NCBI RefSeq assembly: GCF_032854445.1
Contig: NC_088301.1
Coordinates: forward strand, 22,933,808 to 22,997,807
DNA: 64,000 nucleotides
Reading direction: 5' to 3'
Source of the DNA: Liolophura sinensis
Lineage: Eukaryota; Mollusca; Polyplacophora; Chitonida; Chitonidae
Shown here: positions 46,372 to 57,473 of the stretch, piece by piece
Layout of the letters: each line of letters begins with the position of its first letter
How positions within the stretch are numbered: position 1 is the stretch's first letter
Program-made: the position numbers and the translations under genes
The notes under the pieces: generated by a model
Told to the model about the DNA's origin: nothing
The model's input: the letters and a program-made list of their open reading frames with translations, nothing else
Databases searched by the model: none

Positions 46372-49300
46372 TCACAGGAAGAACTTCCGTCGACTGGTTT
46401 CCATTTCATGCCGCTGTGATCGGAAATGAAAAAGAACATGTTTACATGTACACAAAGGCACCTATTTCACCACTCAGTGCAGAGGACACATATAGCCTAC
46501 TGATATGCAATGTTCAATGGGGCTCTTCAGTAAGGTGTAAAACACCAATCAAATCAATTAGGCCTCTCATCAAAGAAAATTTGATAGCATCACACCTCAA
46601 TCTTTAACAGAAGCTTACTTCATTTCTCGACAAATAAGACACTGTCTCTGTTACATATCTCCTTACCCTTTATCTGAAAAACCAGCAGACAATGCTATAA
46701 CCACAATGGCAACACCTAGCTTTGCTTTGCTAACCCAATCAAAAAACAGTGAAGTATTTAATTTACTATTTATCTGATTGTCGTTTAACACCATGCCAGA
46801 GAATTTTTATTTTACATAAGTTTACGATGGCGGTCAGTGTTATAGGTTGGAGGAAACAGAAGTGCCGTGGATAAAGCACTCACCTTTGGCAAGTTACTGA
46901 TGAACTTTTTCACGTGTGACATGCATATATGAATAGTGGTGACGTAAGTTGTCTTCCATGAACATGACACCACCCAAAGGGCCACAAGAACATTGTTGAC
47001 CACTTAGTGTCACAAAAAGGGCCCCAAAACAGTAACTGTTAAGAGGGGAGGAATCCACAAAATTCCTGGCCCAAGGCTGGGATTGAACCTGCAGCTTGTG
47101 TGTCAGTTGGGCATGAAGAAACCAAACATACATAGCCAAACCTACCTTATGAACCCATTCATACTCTCCATATTTAGAATCAAAGGCGCCCTTTTGTAAA
47201 GACCTCAGTTTTAAGGTAAACCTGGGTCCTAGCTCCTGCAATCCCACCCTCTTGGAGTTTCGGAACATGTACCTGTGGAATTGAGCAGCACAAAATAACT
47301 ACTTTACCACTAAATATAAAAGCTATTTATATTTACCCGGATTCATTTGTCTGATTGTTGTTTAATACTAAACTAAGCATTTGTTCAGTTATACGACAGC
47401 TGAAAGTTTTGCTGGTTGAGGAAATCAGAATGACTGAGGTAATCCACGGACCTTGGCAAGTTACTGACAAACCATAATGTTGAAAGACTAGTGTTTTCCA
47501 TGGATGTTAGGTTACACAAAACTCACTGACAGCTTATAATCACCAAGGCCCCCGATAAGATGTGGGAAATCTACACAAACTCCATGTCCCAGGACAAGTT
47601 TACACAGCCGTGTCTTCTAGCTACATGTCCTTAAAGACAAGAAACCAAACCACTTGATCACAACTCGCTCCAAAATTTCTTTTAACCTAAGTACAGCTAA
47701 CTTTTGCAAGTCATACTGTGGTTTTACTCTGTACACTATAAAGCAATCATTGTAATTGCTGGCTGTGACAGAGGACTGTGACATAGGGGAACATATCTGA
47801 AGGTATCAAACTGCTCCATGGCTTAAAATACATACCCTTTTATGCAGTATTAAGATCAGAAGATTGAAAATGGGAGAGTTGACACTCTGTGGTCTGTGAA
47901 GAATTACTAACTTAATAAAAAGAATTACTGAGAAGTTCTGAGAAATCTCAAATTTTAATGCATTTATACAAAGTTCTAGTTGAATACAAATGTGACAAAT
48001 TTCCAATTGCCTAAAAACTTTTCTTTCTGTCAAACTTTCCCATTTTCACACTTGATATTTCCTACCAGTAAAAAATTTTTTTCATCTGTGGACAATAAAT
48101 CTACATATTTCTGGAATAAATTTCATTTCCATGACAAAAATGTCTAGAGAATTTCCTATCTGGGATATTAAATTTTTCTACCCATGAAAAATTTTCACCT
48201 ACCTGTGATGCCTGAAGAAGATAAAATCTCGCTGGTTGTGAAAGGTCATGACCCTTCGACCATGAAATTCTGGGTCATGTGGGAAAAGTGCAGCAAACAT
48301 TCTACCCACTGAGTGCCCCAGGCGAGTGTTAAAGTTGTTCAGAATAACCTCAGGCATGTGACCTGTCAGCTTTCCAGCATGCTGTCAACAGATTTCATAT
48401 TCATTTCATCTGTAATTTATGGTGTAAGCCTACTTGAGAAATTTTTCCCTCAAATGATGACAACTGGTTTTATCAGAGGAGAGTGGAGCTTTTCACCACA
48501 CACCTGGAAATTAAAGCTGCCTATGCCCTCATTAGTCAGTCGCCAAATAGCTGTGATGGAAACAGTGCTTAGGCAAATAAGCTAGTGGGGGGGGGGGAGC
48601 AATCCAGGAATTGGTGAAGCAGATTGCTGCTAAATTTTCAAATACTGTCTGATTTTGATAAACTTTTGTGAGCAGGTCCATTTTAGAACTTTCAGAAGAT
48701 TGAAACTGGCCAGATCTGTGTACGGATGCTTGTGTTTTACCTTGTACTTAACAATCACCTGATCTGTGTACAGATGCTTGCATTTTACATTGTACTTAAC
48801 AACTGCCAGATCTGTTCATATGTTTCATATTTTACACAATTTCATTCACAGTGTTAACTGTTTCAATTAAATTTTGTCTGATTGTGATAAGGAAAAGACA
48901 AAAGACAATCAAATATCCCCGCGATCTAAACTTTAGGATTATAACTGAATCTGACAGTGTCCTGTTTGTAATCTCTGGTCACAACCCATATGAGTTTACC
49001 CGTAGTGCATGTATAGGGCAAGTAAGCTTCACCTGAGAACTCAGTGATGTTATGAGTCAGTGACAGGTGTTCCAAAGTGAGGCTCGTTAGGAACATTTTC
49101 ATGATGTCTCTGCTATTTTTGAGGATTTTGGTTGTGTCAGAAAAAACGTCACAATCTCTAACTTCGGAACAAATCGCACATCGCTGCATGCACAGTGGGT
49201 CTGTGACCGCCTTGTTCTCTCCACTTTTAGGTCCACATTAAATCATTTTAGCAGAGCTATTGTGCATAAAGAACATATCTAACAACAAATTAAAATCTTA

Positions 49301-52300
49301 CTCCACTTATTAAAATGAAGCAGTCCATCAAAAGTGTGGAAATTTTGTTGTCATTTTCATCAATTTCCAGGACTTTCAAAGAAACTCCATGATCGGCACA
49401 CTAATTTCGAGAAATTCTAATTTCAAATTCCATGACTTTCCATGGATGCATGAACCCAATACAGACCTTCAAACACAGAGTGACCCACCTTAATTTCAGT
49501 GGTCAAGCGGACATTAGTCATCTTGAAGTGAGCTGTTGGTCCATCTGGTAAATGGGAGATTATCATTCCATCTGACCACAGGTCAAGGAAACACCTTTTG
49601 TGCTTCAGGCTGATGTTGTTGACTTTGTAGGCCTAACTTTTCCATCTTACTCTTTGAAATTTAAAATCAAAATTACATTTTTATGTCCCAACTGTGTGTA
49701 GGTGTCTTCTAAAATTTTTGTATTCACATAGCAATAGCAACATTTATGTTGTGTTCACAGTGATAACAACACTCATGTCATGTTCATATAGCTATAGCAA
49801 CACTCATGCCATGTTCACATAGCGATAGCAATACTCATGCTGAGTTCACATAGCTATAGCAACACTCATGCTGTATTCACATAGCTATAGCAACACTCAT
49901 GTCGTTTTCACACAGCTATAGCAACACTCATGCCGTGTTCACATAGCAACAGAAACACTCATGCCATGTTCACATAGCAACAGAAACACTCATGCCATGT
50001 TTACAGAGCAACAGAAACACTCATGCCGTGTTCACATAGCTATACCAACACTCATGTCGTGTTCACATAGCTACAGCAACACTCATATCGTGTTCACATA
50101 GTGCTAGTAACACTCACATGTTCACGTAGCTACATGTATAGCAACACTCATGACGTGTTCACAAAGCAAAAATAGCTACACTAATGTCGTGTTAACATAG
50201 CGATAGGAACAATCATGTCGTGTTTATATAGCCACAGCAACACTCATACCGTGTTCACATATCAACAGCAACCCGGTTTCCACCCACCATAATGCTGGCC
50301 GCCGTTGTATAAGTGAAATATTCTTGAGTACGGCGTAAAACACCAATCAAATAAATAAATAAATATCAACAGCAATACTCATGCAGTGTTCACATAGCCA
50401 TAGCAACACTCACGCTGTGTTCACATAGCTATAGCAACAATCATGCCGTGTTCACATAGCTATAGCAACACTCATGTTATATTCACATAGCGATAGTAAC
50501 GCTCATGCCGTGTTCACATAGCTACAGCAACACTCATTCCGTGTTCACATAGCTACAGGAACACTCATGCTGTGTTCACATTGTGATAATAACACTCATG
50601 CCATGTTCACATTTCCATAGCAACATTCATGTCGAGTTCACATAGCCATAGTATCATTCATGCCATGTTCACACAGCAATAGCAACACTCGTGCCTTGTT
50701 CAAACAGTGATAGCAACATTCATGCCTTGTTCACACAGCTATAGCAACACTCATACCGTGTTCACATATCAACAGCAATACTCATGCAGTGTTCACATAG
50801 CGATAGCAACACTCACACTGTGTTCACATAGCTATAGCAACAATCATGTCGTGTTCACATGGCAATAGCTACACATGCTGTGTTCACATAGTGATAGCAA
50901 CATTCATGTCCTGTTAACATAGCGATAGCAACACTCATATTGTGTTCACATAGCAATAGCAACATGCCGTATTCAAACAGCGATAGCAACATTCATGCCA
51001 TGTTCACATAGCGATAGCAACACTCATGCTGTGTTCACATAGCTATAGCAACACTCATGCCATGTTCACATAGCGACAGCAACACTCATACCGTGTTCAC
51101 ATAGCTATAGCAACACTCATGCTGTATTCCAATAGCGATAGCAACATTCATGCTGTGTTCACACAGCGATAGCAACACTCATGCTGTGTTCACATAGCCA
51201 TAGCAACATGCTGCATTCAAACAGCGATAGCAACATTCATGCCGTGTTCACATAGCCATAGCAATACTCATGCTGTGTTCACATAGCCATAGCAACATGT
51301 TGTATTCAAACAGCGATAGCAACATTCATGCTGTGTTCACATAGCGATAGCAACACTCATGCTTTGTTCACATAGCCATAGCAACACTCATGCCGTGTTC
51401 ACATACCTATAGCAACACTCATGTGGTATTCACAATGACACACAGAAATTCAGGGCGATGCATGATCGACAAGGATACTGGGCACTTTGCGGTCGTCGTT
51501 GACAACAATGAGGTCTGTGTAGTCTCTTGCCACAGCCTCTGGGATTAACTTCTTCAGGTCAGCATTTTGGCGGAAAAACACATCTGAATTTGGTATTATT
51601 CTTTTCAACTCTTTACAAAATTTGTAGGTTCTCTGAAATGGTTAAAATAAGAATTTTTAACTTAACATTTTTTTGTTCAATAAGACCATAAAGGGGCTTG
51701 TCTGATATCTGGTATCAATAAATCTCCACATCAACACTTGGTTACTCATTTGATTCACACTTAAGAGGATACTCAAGAATTTTGTCACTTACACTGTGGC
51801 AGTCAATTTTATAAGTGGGGTAACCGGAGTGCCTGGTTTAAACCACCGACCTTTGTCAACTAAGAATGACTGAGCACCTAGCAGGCTGAAAATGATGACA
51901 GTTCTTTTAATAACATGACTTACATTTCTAATTTTATCACTACTGGTGATGAGGATTTTGGGGGTTGTTTCTCTGTTGAAGTAGGATGCCATTTCATCCT
52001 GAGCTTCATCTTGGAGTACCTGCGACAGAAAATTAAACATCATGCAACTGAACATGCTGGACATTTTCATCTCATCTGAGCTGAAAAGACATCTGAAAGA
52101 TTTCACTGATGTAAAATAACATTCTGTTGTGTGGTTTGTTGAAAACTGGGTAATGCTATAGCCAAGAATGCAATCAAAATCATTTTGAAGAAGCTTATCC
52201 AGCATTAGGGTGGGAGGAAACCGGGCAGAGCCATGGGAAACCCACTCCCATCCGTAGATTGCTGTCAGACCTTCCCACTTACAGCCGGAGAGGAAGCAAG

Positions 52301-55300
52301 CATTAGCTGGACTCACAACAACCTCATTGGTGGGAGACTCATTGCATGGTGTGCTAGTGTGCTAACCCTCTCCGCCACCGAGGTCCATGCATAAATAAGT
52401 AGGTGACCTACAGTGTATGCCTTGAGTGACTGATACACTGACTGATTTGGTGTTTAATGTCATGCTCAAAAATCTTTCACTTATATGACAACAGTCAGGT
52501 TTATGGGTGGAAGAATCGGGGGTAAACCTTTACCCTTTGACAGGTACCTGACAAACCTTCTCACTCACTTATTTAGACCAATCAGATTGCCACAGTTATT
52601 AATCATCTGAGTGATAGCTGACATTGGCTGTTCTCTGTTTTGTATATGCTCACCAAAGCTGTCTGACTTAATATGGTGAATGACCTAAAACCTCGTCCAA
52701 AAGGAAAGTGCTCTTTTTGCTTGATTCTATTGAACTATTAACTTCTACTGAGTTCTGTTGATCTCAAAAAATGTCTTAAAGTCTGTTTGGAGGGTAAGAT
52801 CATAACCTGCTGGAATTTTGTAAGTTTTTAAAAAAAAAATTAAAATTAATTTTTTAAAAACATGTTTTGCCTCCTAAAATGTTCCCTTTTTGGGAAAAAC
52901 TTTAGGTTTTTCACTCCGTGAAACACTGGGGAGTTTCAACCAAGAATCAAAAACCCATTAACACAATAGGAGCAAACTTTCCAAGCGTAGGAATTTGGTG
53001 CGTTTACTATACAATTTGTCACATGTTTGTGTGGGATCGTAGCTCTCTTCCTCATAACCCAAATCACGCAGGTTTACGCATGGTTTAGGCATTCACTCAG
53101 GTTCAGGCGTGATTAGATGGGGGCTCTTGCAAACTAACACAGCTAGAAGACGTGATTTTATGATAGCTGCTAAGAACCTGACAATGCGAGATGCTGAATG
53201 TTCAGTCTATGTTAGTTTGTGAGAGGTCTCACCCTGTCCCATTCAAACCTATGTGAACTCATGAGACCCCTGAAATACTGATTCACATTAGTCTTTTAAA
53301 AATTTTCTATACAAGCTTATTTACAACTTCATGTATTCTTGTCTTTTCCTTTAAACATACAAGATTTAAAAAAAAACAATTCTACATACTACAGCTCGGA
53401 GTAAATTTATATTAAAATGACAGTAAGCAATTTCCCACTACATATTCAGAACGTGAAAAGCTGGATATTCAAAATATATGAAAAATTGCATATTCAGAAT
53501 ATATGAAAAGTTGTATATTCAGAATATATGGAAAGCTGAATATTCAAAATATATGAAAAGTTGCATATTCAGAACATACGAAAAGTTGCATATTCAGAAT
53601 ATATGGAAAGCTGAATATTCAGAATATATGAAAAGCTGCATAGTCAGAATATATGAAAAGTTGCATATTCAGAATATATGAAAAGTTGCATATTCAGAAT
53701 ATCAGAGACATGACAGAAGAACCAACCTACCTCATCATCCTGAGGGTTGACCATTGTCTCATCAAACACTCGCATGTTCTCTATCGTCTTCGGCACTTGT
53801 TTTGGGGGAGCCTTGAGGGGAAAAAAAACAAGGGTAACCACTGTGACCTTTACTCATAAGTTTGCGTGCAGTTTGAGCCAGTGATTTATTGATACGTGTT
53901 ACATGTTTAAAATTCAATTCACAGAATTACAAAGGTCCACATTGACTTTCCGCACTGCAAGAATAAATTTGTGAAAACTACAAAATTTTTAATCTTCTGG
54001 AATTGGAAATATTAATATTCCAAGCTCGGAAAACAATACATACTAAATTTCAAAACCACCATACAAGCCCCTAATTCTGAAAATGACATAATGAAGCTCC
54101 CAAAACTGATTTACCATTGTCCTGACAAAATATAATCATATCCTTACCTTGTCACCCAGTGCCTCCATTTCTGCTTTCTTCTTTTTCTTTTCTGCAATTT
54201 TAATCTGCAAAAAATCAACTTCATACTTAGCCAGGTTTCTACATAAGTGCACCACTGGTCTAGCATTAACTCACACCTTCAGGTCACATGTTTATGGTGC
54301 ATGAAGTGGGGGAACTGCATATAAATGAGCTCAGAGTGAAGTTTCAAAATTCTAACATTCATCACTTCATAAAGTCTATCTGGAGTTCCCAAACTAGATG
54401 GCACAAGTAGCAAACTTCTTTTTTCTGCACTCACAGCATAAACTCATCCAGGGTTTTAAATTTAGAGTCCATGAGCAGCCACCTTTTAGCCAGTGTGCCC
54501 AGTGGATATCAGTGTCATTTCATACCTCTAGAGTAGGACTGGTTAGTAGTGTACTGGGGTTGTGTGGAATGACAAGTGAGGTCATATCAGTGTCATTTCC
54601 TGATTGTAATATCAGTGTCACTCCACACACATGGAGTATGATGTTTTCCTAAGGTGTGTTGCAGTGTGGAACAACAGGTGATATCAGTGTCATTTCATGC
54701 TTGTAATATCAGTGCCATTCCACATTCCTGGAGTATCATTTTTTCCTAAGGTGTGTTGCAGTGTGGAACAACGGGTGATATCAGTGTCATTTCATGCTTG
54801 TAATATCAGTGCCATTCCACATTCCTGGAGTATCATTTTTTCCTAAGGTGTGTTGCAGTGTGGAACAACAGGTGATATCAGTGTCATTCCATGCTTGTAA
54901 TATCAGTGCCATTCCACATTCCTGGAGTATGATGTTTTCCTAAGGTGTGCTGTTGTGTGTAATTACAGGTGATATCAGTGCCATTCCATGGTTGTTATAT
55001 TGGTGTTATTCCATATCCCTCTCCGGCCGTAAGTGGGAAGGTCTGTCAGCAACCTGCGGATGGTCGTGGGTTTCCCCCGGGCTCTGCCCGGTTTCCACCC
55101 ACCATAATGCTGGCCGCAGTCGTGTAAGTGAAATATTCTTGAGTACGGCGTAAAACACCAATCAAATAAATAAATAAATAAATTCCATATCCCTGGAACA
55201 AGATTGATTCTTAAGGTGTGTAGGTCATGTAGTGTGGAATGACAGGTGATGTCACTCACTGTCATTCATTTTCCTACAGTAAGCAAGCATTCTTTGAAAA

Positions 55301-56492
55301 AATATAGTGTTGTAAATTGTCACTTGGATTTGCGATACTGACCAGATTACAACATAATCCACATTACACATTTTTGGAAAGATGTTTCAGCAACATAGAT
55401 GTATGCTTTGTTACTGTGGAGTGTGGTTTGTGAAATGTTCTAGTGTCGGCATCGGTACCTGAGAAGGTCTTCCAGCAAAATGCGGATGGTCGCAGTCGTC
55501 ACATAAGTGAAACATTGAGTATGGTTTAAAACACCAATCATAAAAATAAATAAATAAGTATTGGTACTGTATCTAGCCCTGAAAGGCTCGAATCCTTTTC
55601 TTATACTGGCCTAGTGTCATTGGAATCTTGATGCTTACAGTGTTAATTTTGTACTCAACGAGGGTCCAGGCTGATTGTGTTTGTTATGCAATAAGCCTCG
55701 CAGAAAGTAAAATACACCAACTTGCAAAGACCGGCTATCCACACCCACCGCATCGCCACTACTCTCGTTCCTACTCGATTTAGAATAGATTTTGATTTTT
55801 ATTATAGTCATGAAGGCTTCCATAGTATACACTCCTCCGCAAATGCTGCCATCTTCCCACTGCTCCACTATGAAGCATGGCAACATGGCAACAGTCGCCA
55901 AGGAGCGCATACTGTGGAAACCTTCATGGCTATAATAAATCTGTTTTAAATCGAGTTTGGACGTATAGCGGTGTGAAAAGCAGGTCTTGCAGGTTGGTGT
56001 CTTTTATTAGCGCGAGGCTTATTCGATAATAAAGACAATCGGCCTGGACCTTCGTTGAGTTCGAAATCAACATTGTAAGCGTCGAGACTCCAACGATGCT
56101 AGGCCAGTACAAGAAAAGGAGTTGTAGTCTTTTGGGGCTATACCGTATCCTGAAATACATCACACGTCAAGATTTAGTTTTACTTCTGGTGTATTCTTTG
56201 GGCCTGACTAAAGAAGAACACGGTCGTGAGGATCTGTAGTACAGGCCTTCTAAATTTATTAGGCTAATGCAGCACACTACAAGTCAAGTAAATTACAACA
56301 ACAACACAGGTGTTTGATGTCTCTCACCTTCCTCTTCTCCCGTTTCATTTCCCTGTACATTTCCGTTCGCAGTTGTTTGTTTCGTATCCGAGAAATGTTA
56401 GGAGCCGGAATTGTCTGTACCGGTTCCTCTTGCTTCATGGTGGACGTATCATCATCCATTTCTACCAACACACGTTTTCTCTTCGCTGCCAT
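46372..56492 (-). CDS. RPF1: Ribosome production factor 1 (Brix-domain protein)
   Basis: Nucleolar Brix-domain factor needed for 60S subunit / 27S pre-rRNA maturation (family knowledge). Nine minus-strand exons: 56328-56492, 54148-54204, 53731-53811, 51924-52019, 51479-51632, 49489-49571, 48203-48381, 47146-47272 and 46372-46413. They total 984 nt, 327 residues plus TGA, phase correct at every junction. Human has 349. The N-terminus is basic (MAAKRKRVL), followed by [10 protein letters not shown] and a Lys-rich exon ([16 protein letters not shown]). The Brix domain begins at PKILITSSD and includes [48 protein letters not shown] and [12 protein letters not shown]. It ends with the signature [12 protein letters not shown]. 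The C-terminus [10 protein letters not shown] comes from a 42-nt last exon and matches human MDTSRRKFHL. Introns contain a SINE-interrupted minisatellite, a second array and a long foldback. Confidence 0.96.
46523..46560 (+). mobile_element. SINE tail fragment
   Basis: CTTCAGTAAGGTGTAAAACA followed by CCAATCAAATCAATTA, only the last ~38 bp of the SINE 3' end. It sits in the last RPF1 intron. Confidence 0.5.
46765..47115 (-). mobile_element. Older tRNA-derived SINE (second family), RPF1 intron 8
   Basis: On the minus strand the right end holds a B-box-like GCAGGTTCAATCCCAGCC head. The body includes the complement of CTCACCTTTGGCAAGTTACT, and the element ends with a tail like GTTAAACGACAATCAGATAA. 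The body differs from the main family but the 3' end resembles it. Confidence 0.55.
47335..47660 (-). mobile_element. Older SINE (second family), RPF1 intron 7
   Basis: TCTGATTGTTGTTTAATACT, ATACGACAGCTGAAAGTTTT, GGAAATCAGAATGACTGAGG and GGACCTTGGCAAGTTACTGA match the family at 46765-47115. Diverged. Confidence 0.5.
48706..48838 (+). repeat. Short tandem repeat, about 53 bp x 2.5
   Basis: CCAGATCTGTGTACGGATGC, CTGATCTGTGTACAGATGCT and CCAGATCTGTTCATATG start successive diverged units that share TTTTAC and TTGTACTTAACAA. RPF1 intron 6. Confidence 0.7.
49725..51435 (+). repeat. 31-bp minisatellite (~50 units) filling RPF1 intron 5
   Basis: Unit around GCAACACTCATGCCGTGTTC then ACATAGCTATA, period 31 bp with some indels and much point variation. 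It covers most of the intron between RPF1 exons 5 and 6, ends about 45 bp from the exon 5 donor (minus-strand GT at 51478), and is interrupted by a SINE at 50272-50362. Confidence 0.95.
50272..50362 (+). mobile_element. 5'-truncated SINE inserted in the 31-bp minisatellite
   Basis: CCCGGTTTCCACCCACCATA to CACCAATCAAATAAATAAAT, the last ~91 bp of the SINE. It is flanked by the direct repeat ATATCAACAGCAA at 50259-50271 and 50363-50375. The duplication and 5' truncation show target-primed insertion. Confidence 0.93.
51730..51870 (-). mobile_element. Older SINE fragment (second family), RPF1 intron 4
   Basis: TTTGATTCACACTTAAGAGG, ATACTCAAGAATTTTGTCAC, GTGGCAGTCAATTTTATAAG and AAACCACCGACCTTTGTCAA match the second SINE family. 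Diverged. Confidence 0.5.
52165..52386 (-). mobile_element. SINE (main family), RPF1 intron 3
   Basis: On the minus strand: GGACCTCGGTGGCGGAGAGG, GTTAGCACACTAGCACACC, GTCCAGCTAATGCTTGC, TCCGGCTGTAAGTGGGAAGG and GGTTTCCTCCCACC. The 5' head and body are present. The 3' domain is eroded. Confidence 0.75.
52437..52565 (-). mobile_element. Older SINE fragment (second family), RPF1 intron 3
   Basis: CTGATTTGGTGTTTAATGTC, ATGCTCAAAAATCTTTCACT, TATATGACAACAGTCAGG and GACAGGTACCTGACAAACCT resemble the second SINE family. Confidence 0.5.
53440..53705 (+). repeat. 25-bp AT-rich minisatellite next to RPF1 exon 3 donor
   Basis: About ten units of GCATATTCAGAATATATG then AAAAGTT, period 25 bp. The array ends about 25 bp from the minus-strand donor of RPF1 exon 3 (GT at 53730). 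Confidence 0.93.
54500..55275 (+). repeat. 97-bp tandem repeat interrupted by a SINE, RPF1 intron 1
   Basis: GGTGATATCAGTGTCATTTC starts units at about 54677, 54774 and 54871. The unit also contains GCCATTCCACATTCCTGGAG and CCTAAGGTGTGTTGCAGTGT. Diverged units lie on both sides, and the array resumes after the SINE at 55021-55181. Confidence 0.9.
55021..55181 (+). mobile_element. 5'-truncated SINE inserted in the 97-bp tandem array
   Basis: CTCCGGCCGTAAGTGGGAAG to CACCAATCAAATAAATAAAT. A perfect 13-bp direct repeat ATTCCATATCCCT flanks it at 55008-55020 and 55182-55194. Close to the consensus inferred from other copies, so recent. Confidence 0.94.
55461..55558 (+). mobile_element. SINE fragment, internally deleted
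   Basis: GAGAAGGTCTTCCAGCAAAA, TGCGGATGGTCGCAGTCGTC and CATAAGTGAAACATTGAGTA, then AAAACACCAATCATAAAAAT. Part of the body is missing. Confidence 0.75.
55562..56151. mobile_element. Foldback element 3 (very long inverted repeat), RPF1 intron 1
   Basis: The two halves are reverse complements over about 260-280 bp each with almost no loop. Paired words: CCTTTTCTTATACTGGCCTA / TAGGCCAGTACAAGAAAAGG; CTCAACGAGGGTCCAGGC / GCCTGGACCTTCGTTGAG; AATAAGCCTCGC / GCGAGGCTTATT; TATAGTCATGAAGGCTTCCA / GGAAACCTTCATGGCTATA. Terminal words are GGTACTGTATCTAGCCC and GGGGCTATACCGTATCC. Non-coding. It ends about 180 bp from the exon 1 donor. Confidence 0.82.
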
Positions 56493-57294
56493 GTTTTCAT
56501 CAACTTCCGGTTGATTAGAGTGACCTCCCCTTGACCACCCATGTGACCATGCATATTCCCCGTCTATGGTTTACGTAACCTTTAGTCAACGTCTTCCACA
56601 CCTGTAGACCTATGCTTGCAGCCCATAAAATGCACGTGTCTCATATGTGCATAAAAATGGCAAACGTGCCTAAAAATCTTTTTAGAAAAATTATGGAATC
56701 CTGCCTCACTTTAGAAGTATAAAATGTAGGGCTATGGTAGAATAATCGTAATGAAGTTATAACCCTTTTGACACAACAACTGCATTTTCTTAATAACCCA
56801 ATTTTGTGGAATTTAAACTATCCAACTGACACAGTAGAGCAGGGCAATCTTCCCCCGATATCGTAAGCCTGTCGGAACAATCGCCAGACAAGTTGTGTGT
56901 CAGTCGTATGTCTATAAGCCAGAGAATCGAAAAATTCAGCATTGATTTAAACAACAGTTAAAAAAAAAAAAATCAAAAAATCAAACCCAGAGAATCAGTA
57001 CCACGAACTGAAACGCAAAAGACTTTTTTTAATTGCACACGCACGTGGTACATGTAGCTTGGCCCTGGAAGTTACTAGGCCTCCACAAAAACAAGTTGTA
57101 GAGGTGTAGTGTAGTGAACGCCACTGAAGACAAACTCCACAATGTCAATAACGTGTGTGTCTACCATTTTCAACTGCGTCTCATGGATTGCATTAATGCC
57201 TTTCAAAGTGAGACCGTGGGACGTGAACCTCCAGGTCTACAAGTCCAGTAAGATGATGTACACGCATTCCTAACGTTGATCGTACCTTATATGT

Positions 57295-57400
57295 CTAACC
57301 AACCTTTGGCGAGATACGTGGTGAACTCCCCCACGTGTGGCCTACGTGTATGGTTATGGATGCATGTATTCTATTCACTGGAGAGCACCAGTGACAGAAG
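57295..57400 (-). mobile_element. Old SINE fragment (second family)
   Basis: AACCAACCTTTGGCGAGATA, GTGGTGAACTCCCCCACGTG and GAGAGCACCAGTGACAG resemble the second-family body (CTTTGGCAAGTTACTGACGA). Boundaries uncertain. Confidence 0.35.
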
Positions 57401-57454
57401 GTAGTATATACAAACATGACATGTAACAAAAGTATGGCAGCTGTGACTATTTTT

Positions 57455-57460
57455 TTTATT
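57455..57460 (-). terminator. Candidate poly(A) signal (minus strand)
   Basis: AATAAA on the minus strand, 13 nt past the stop of the candidate exon at 57474-57640, inside an A-rich tract. Confidence 0.4.
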
Positions 57461-57473
57461 TACAACACAAGGA

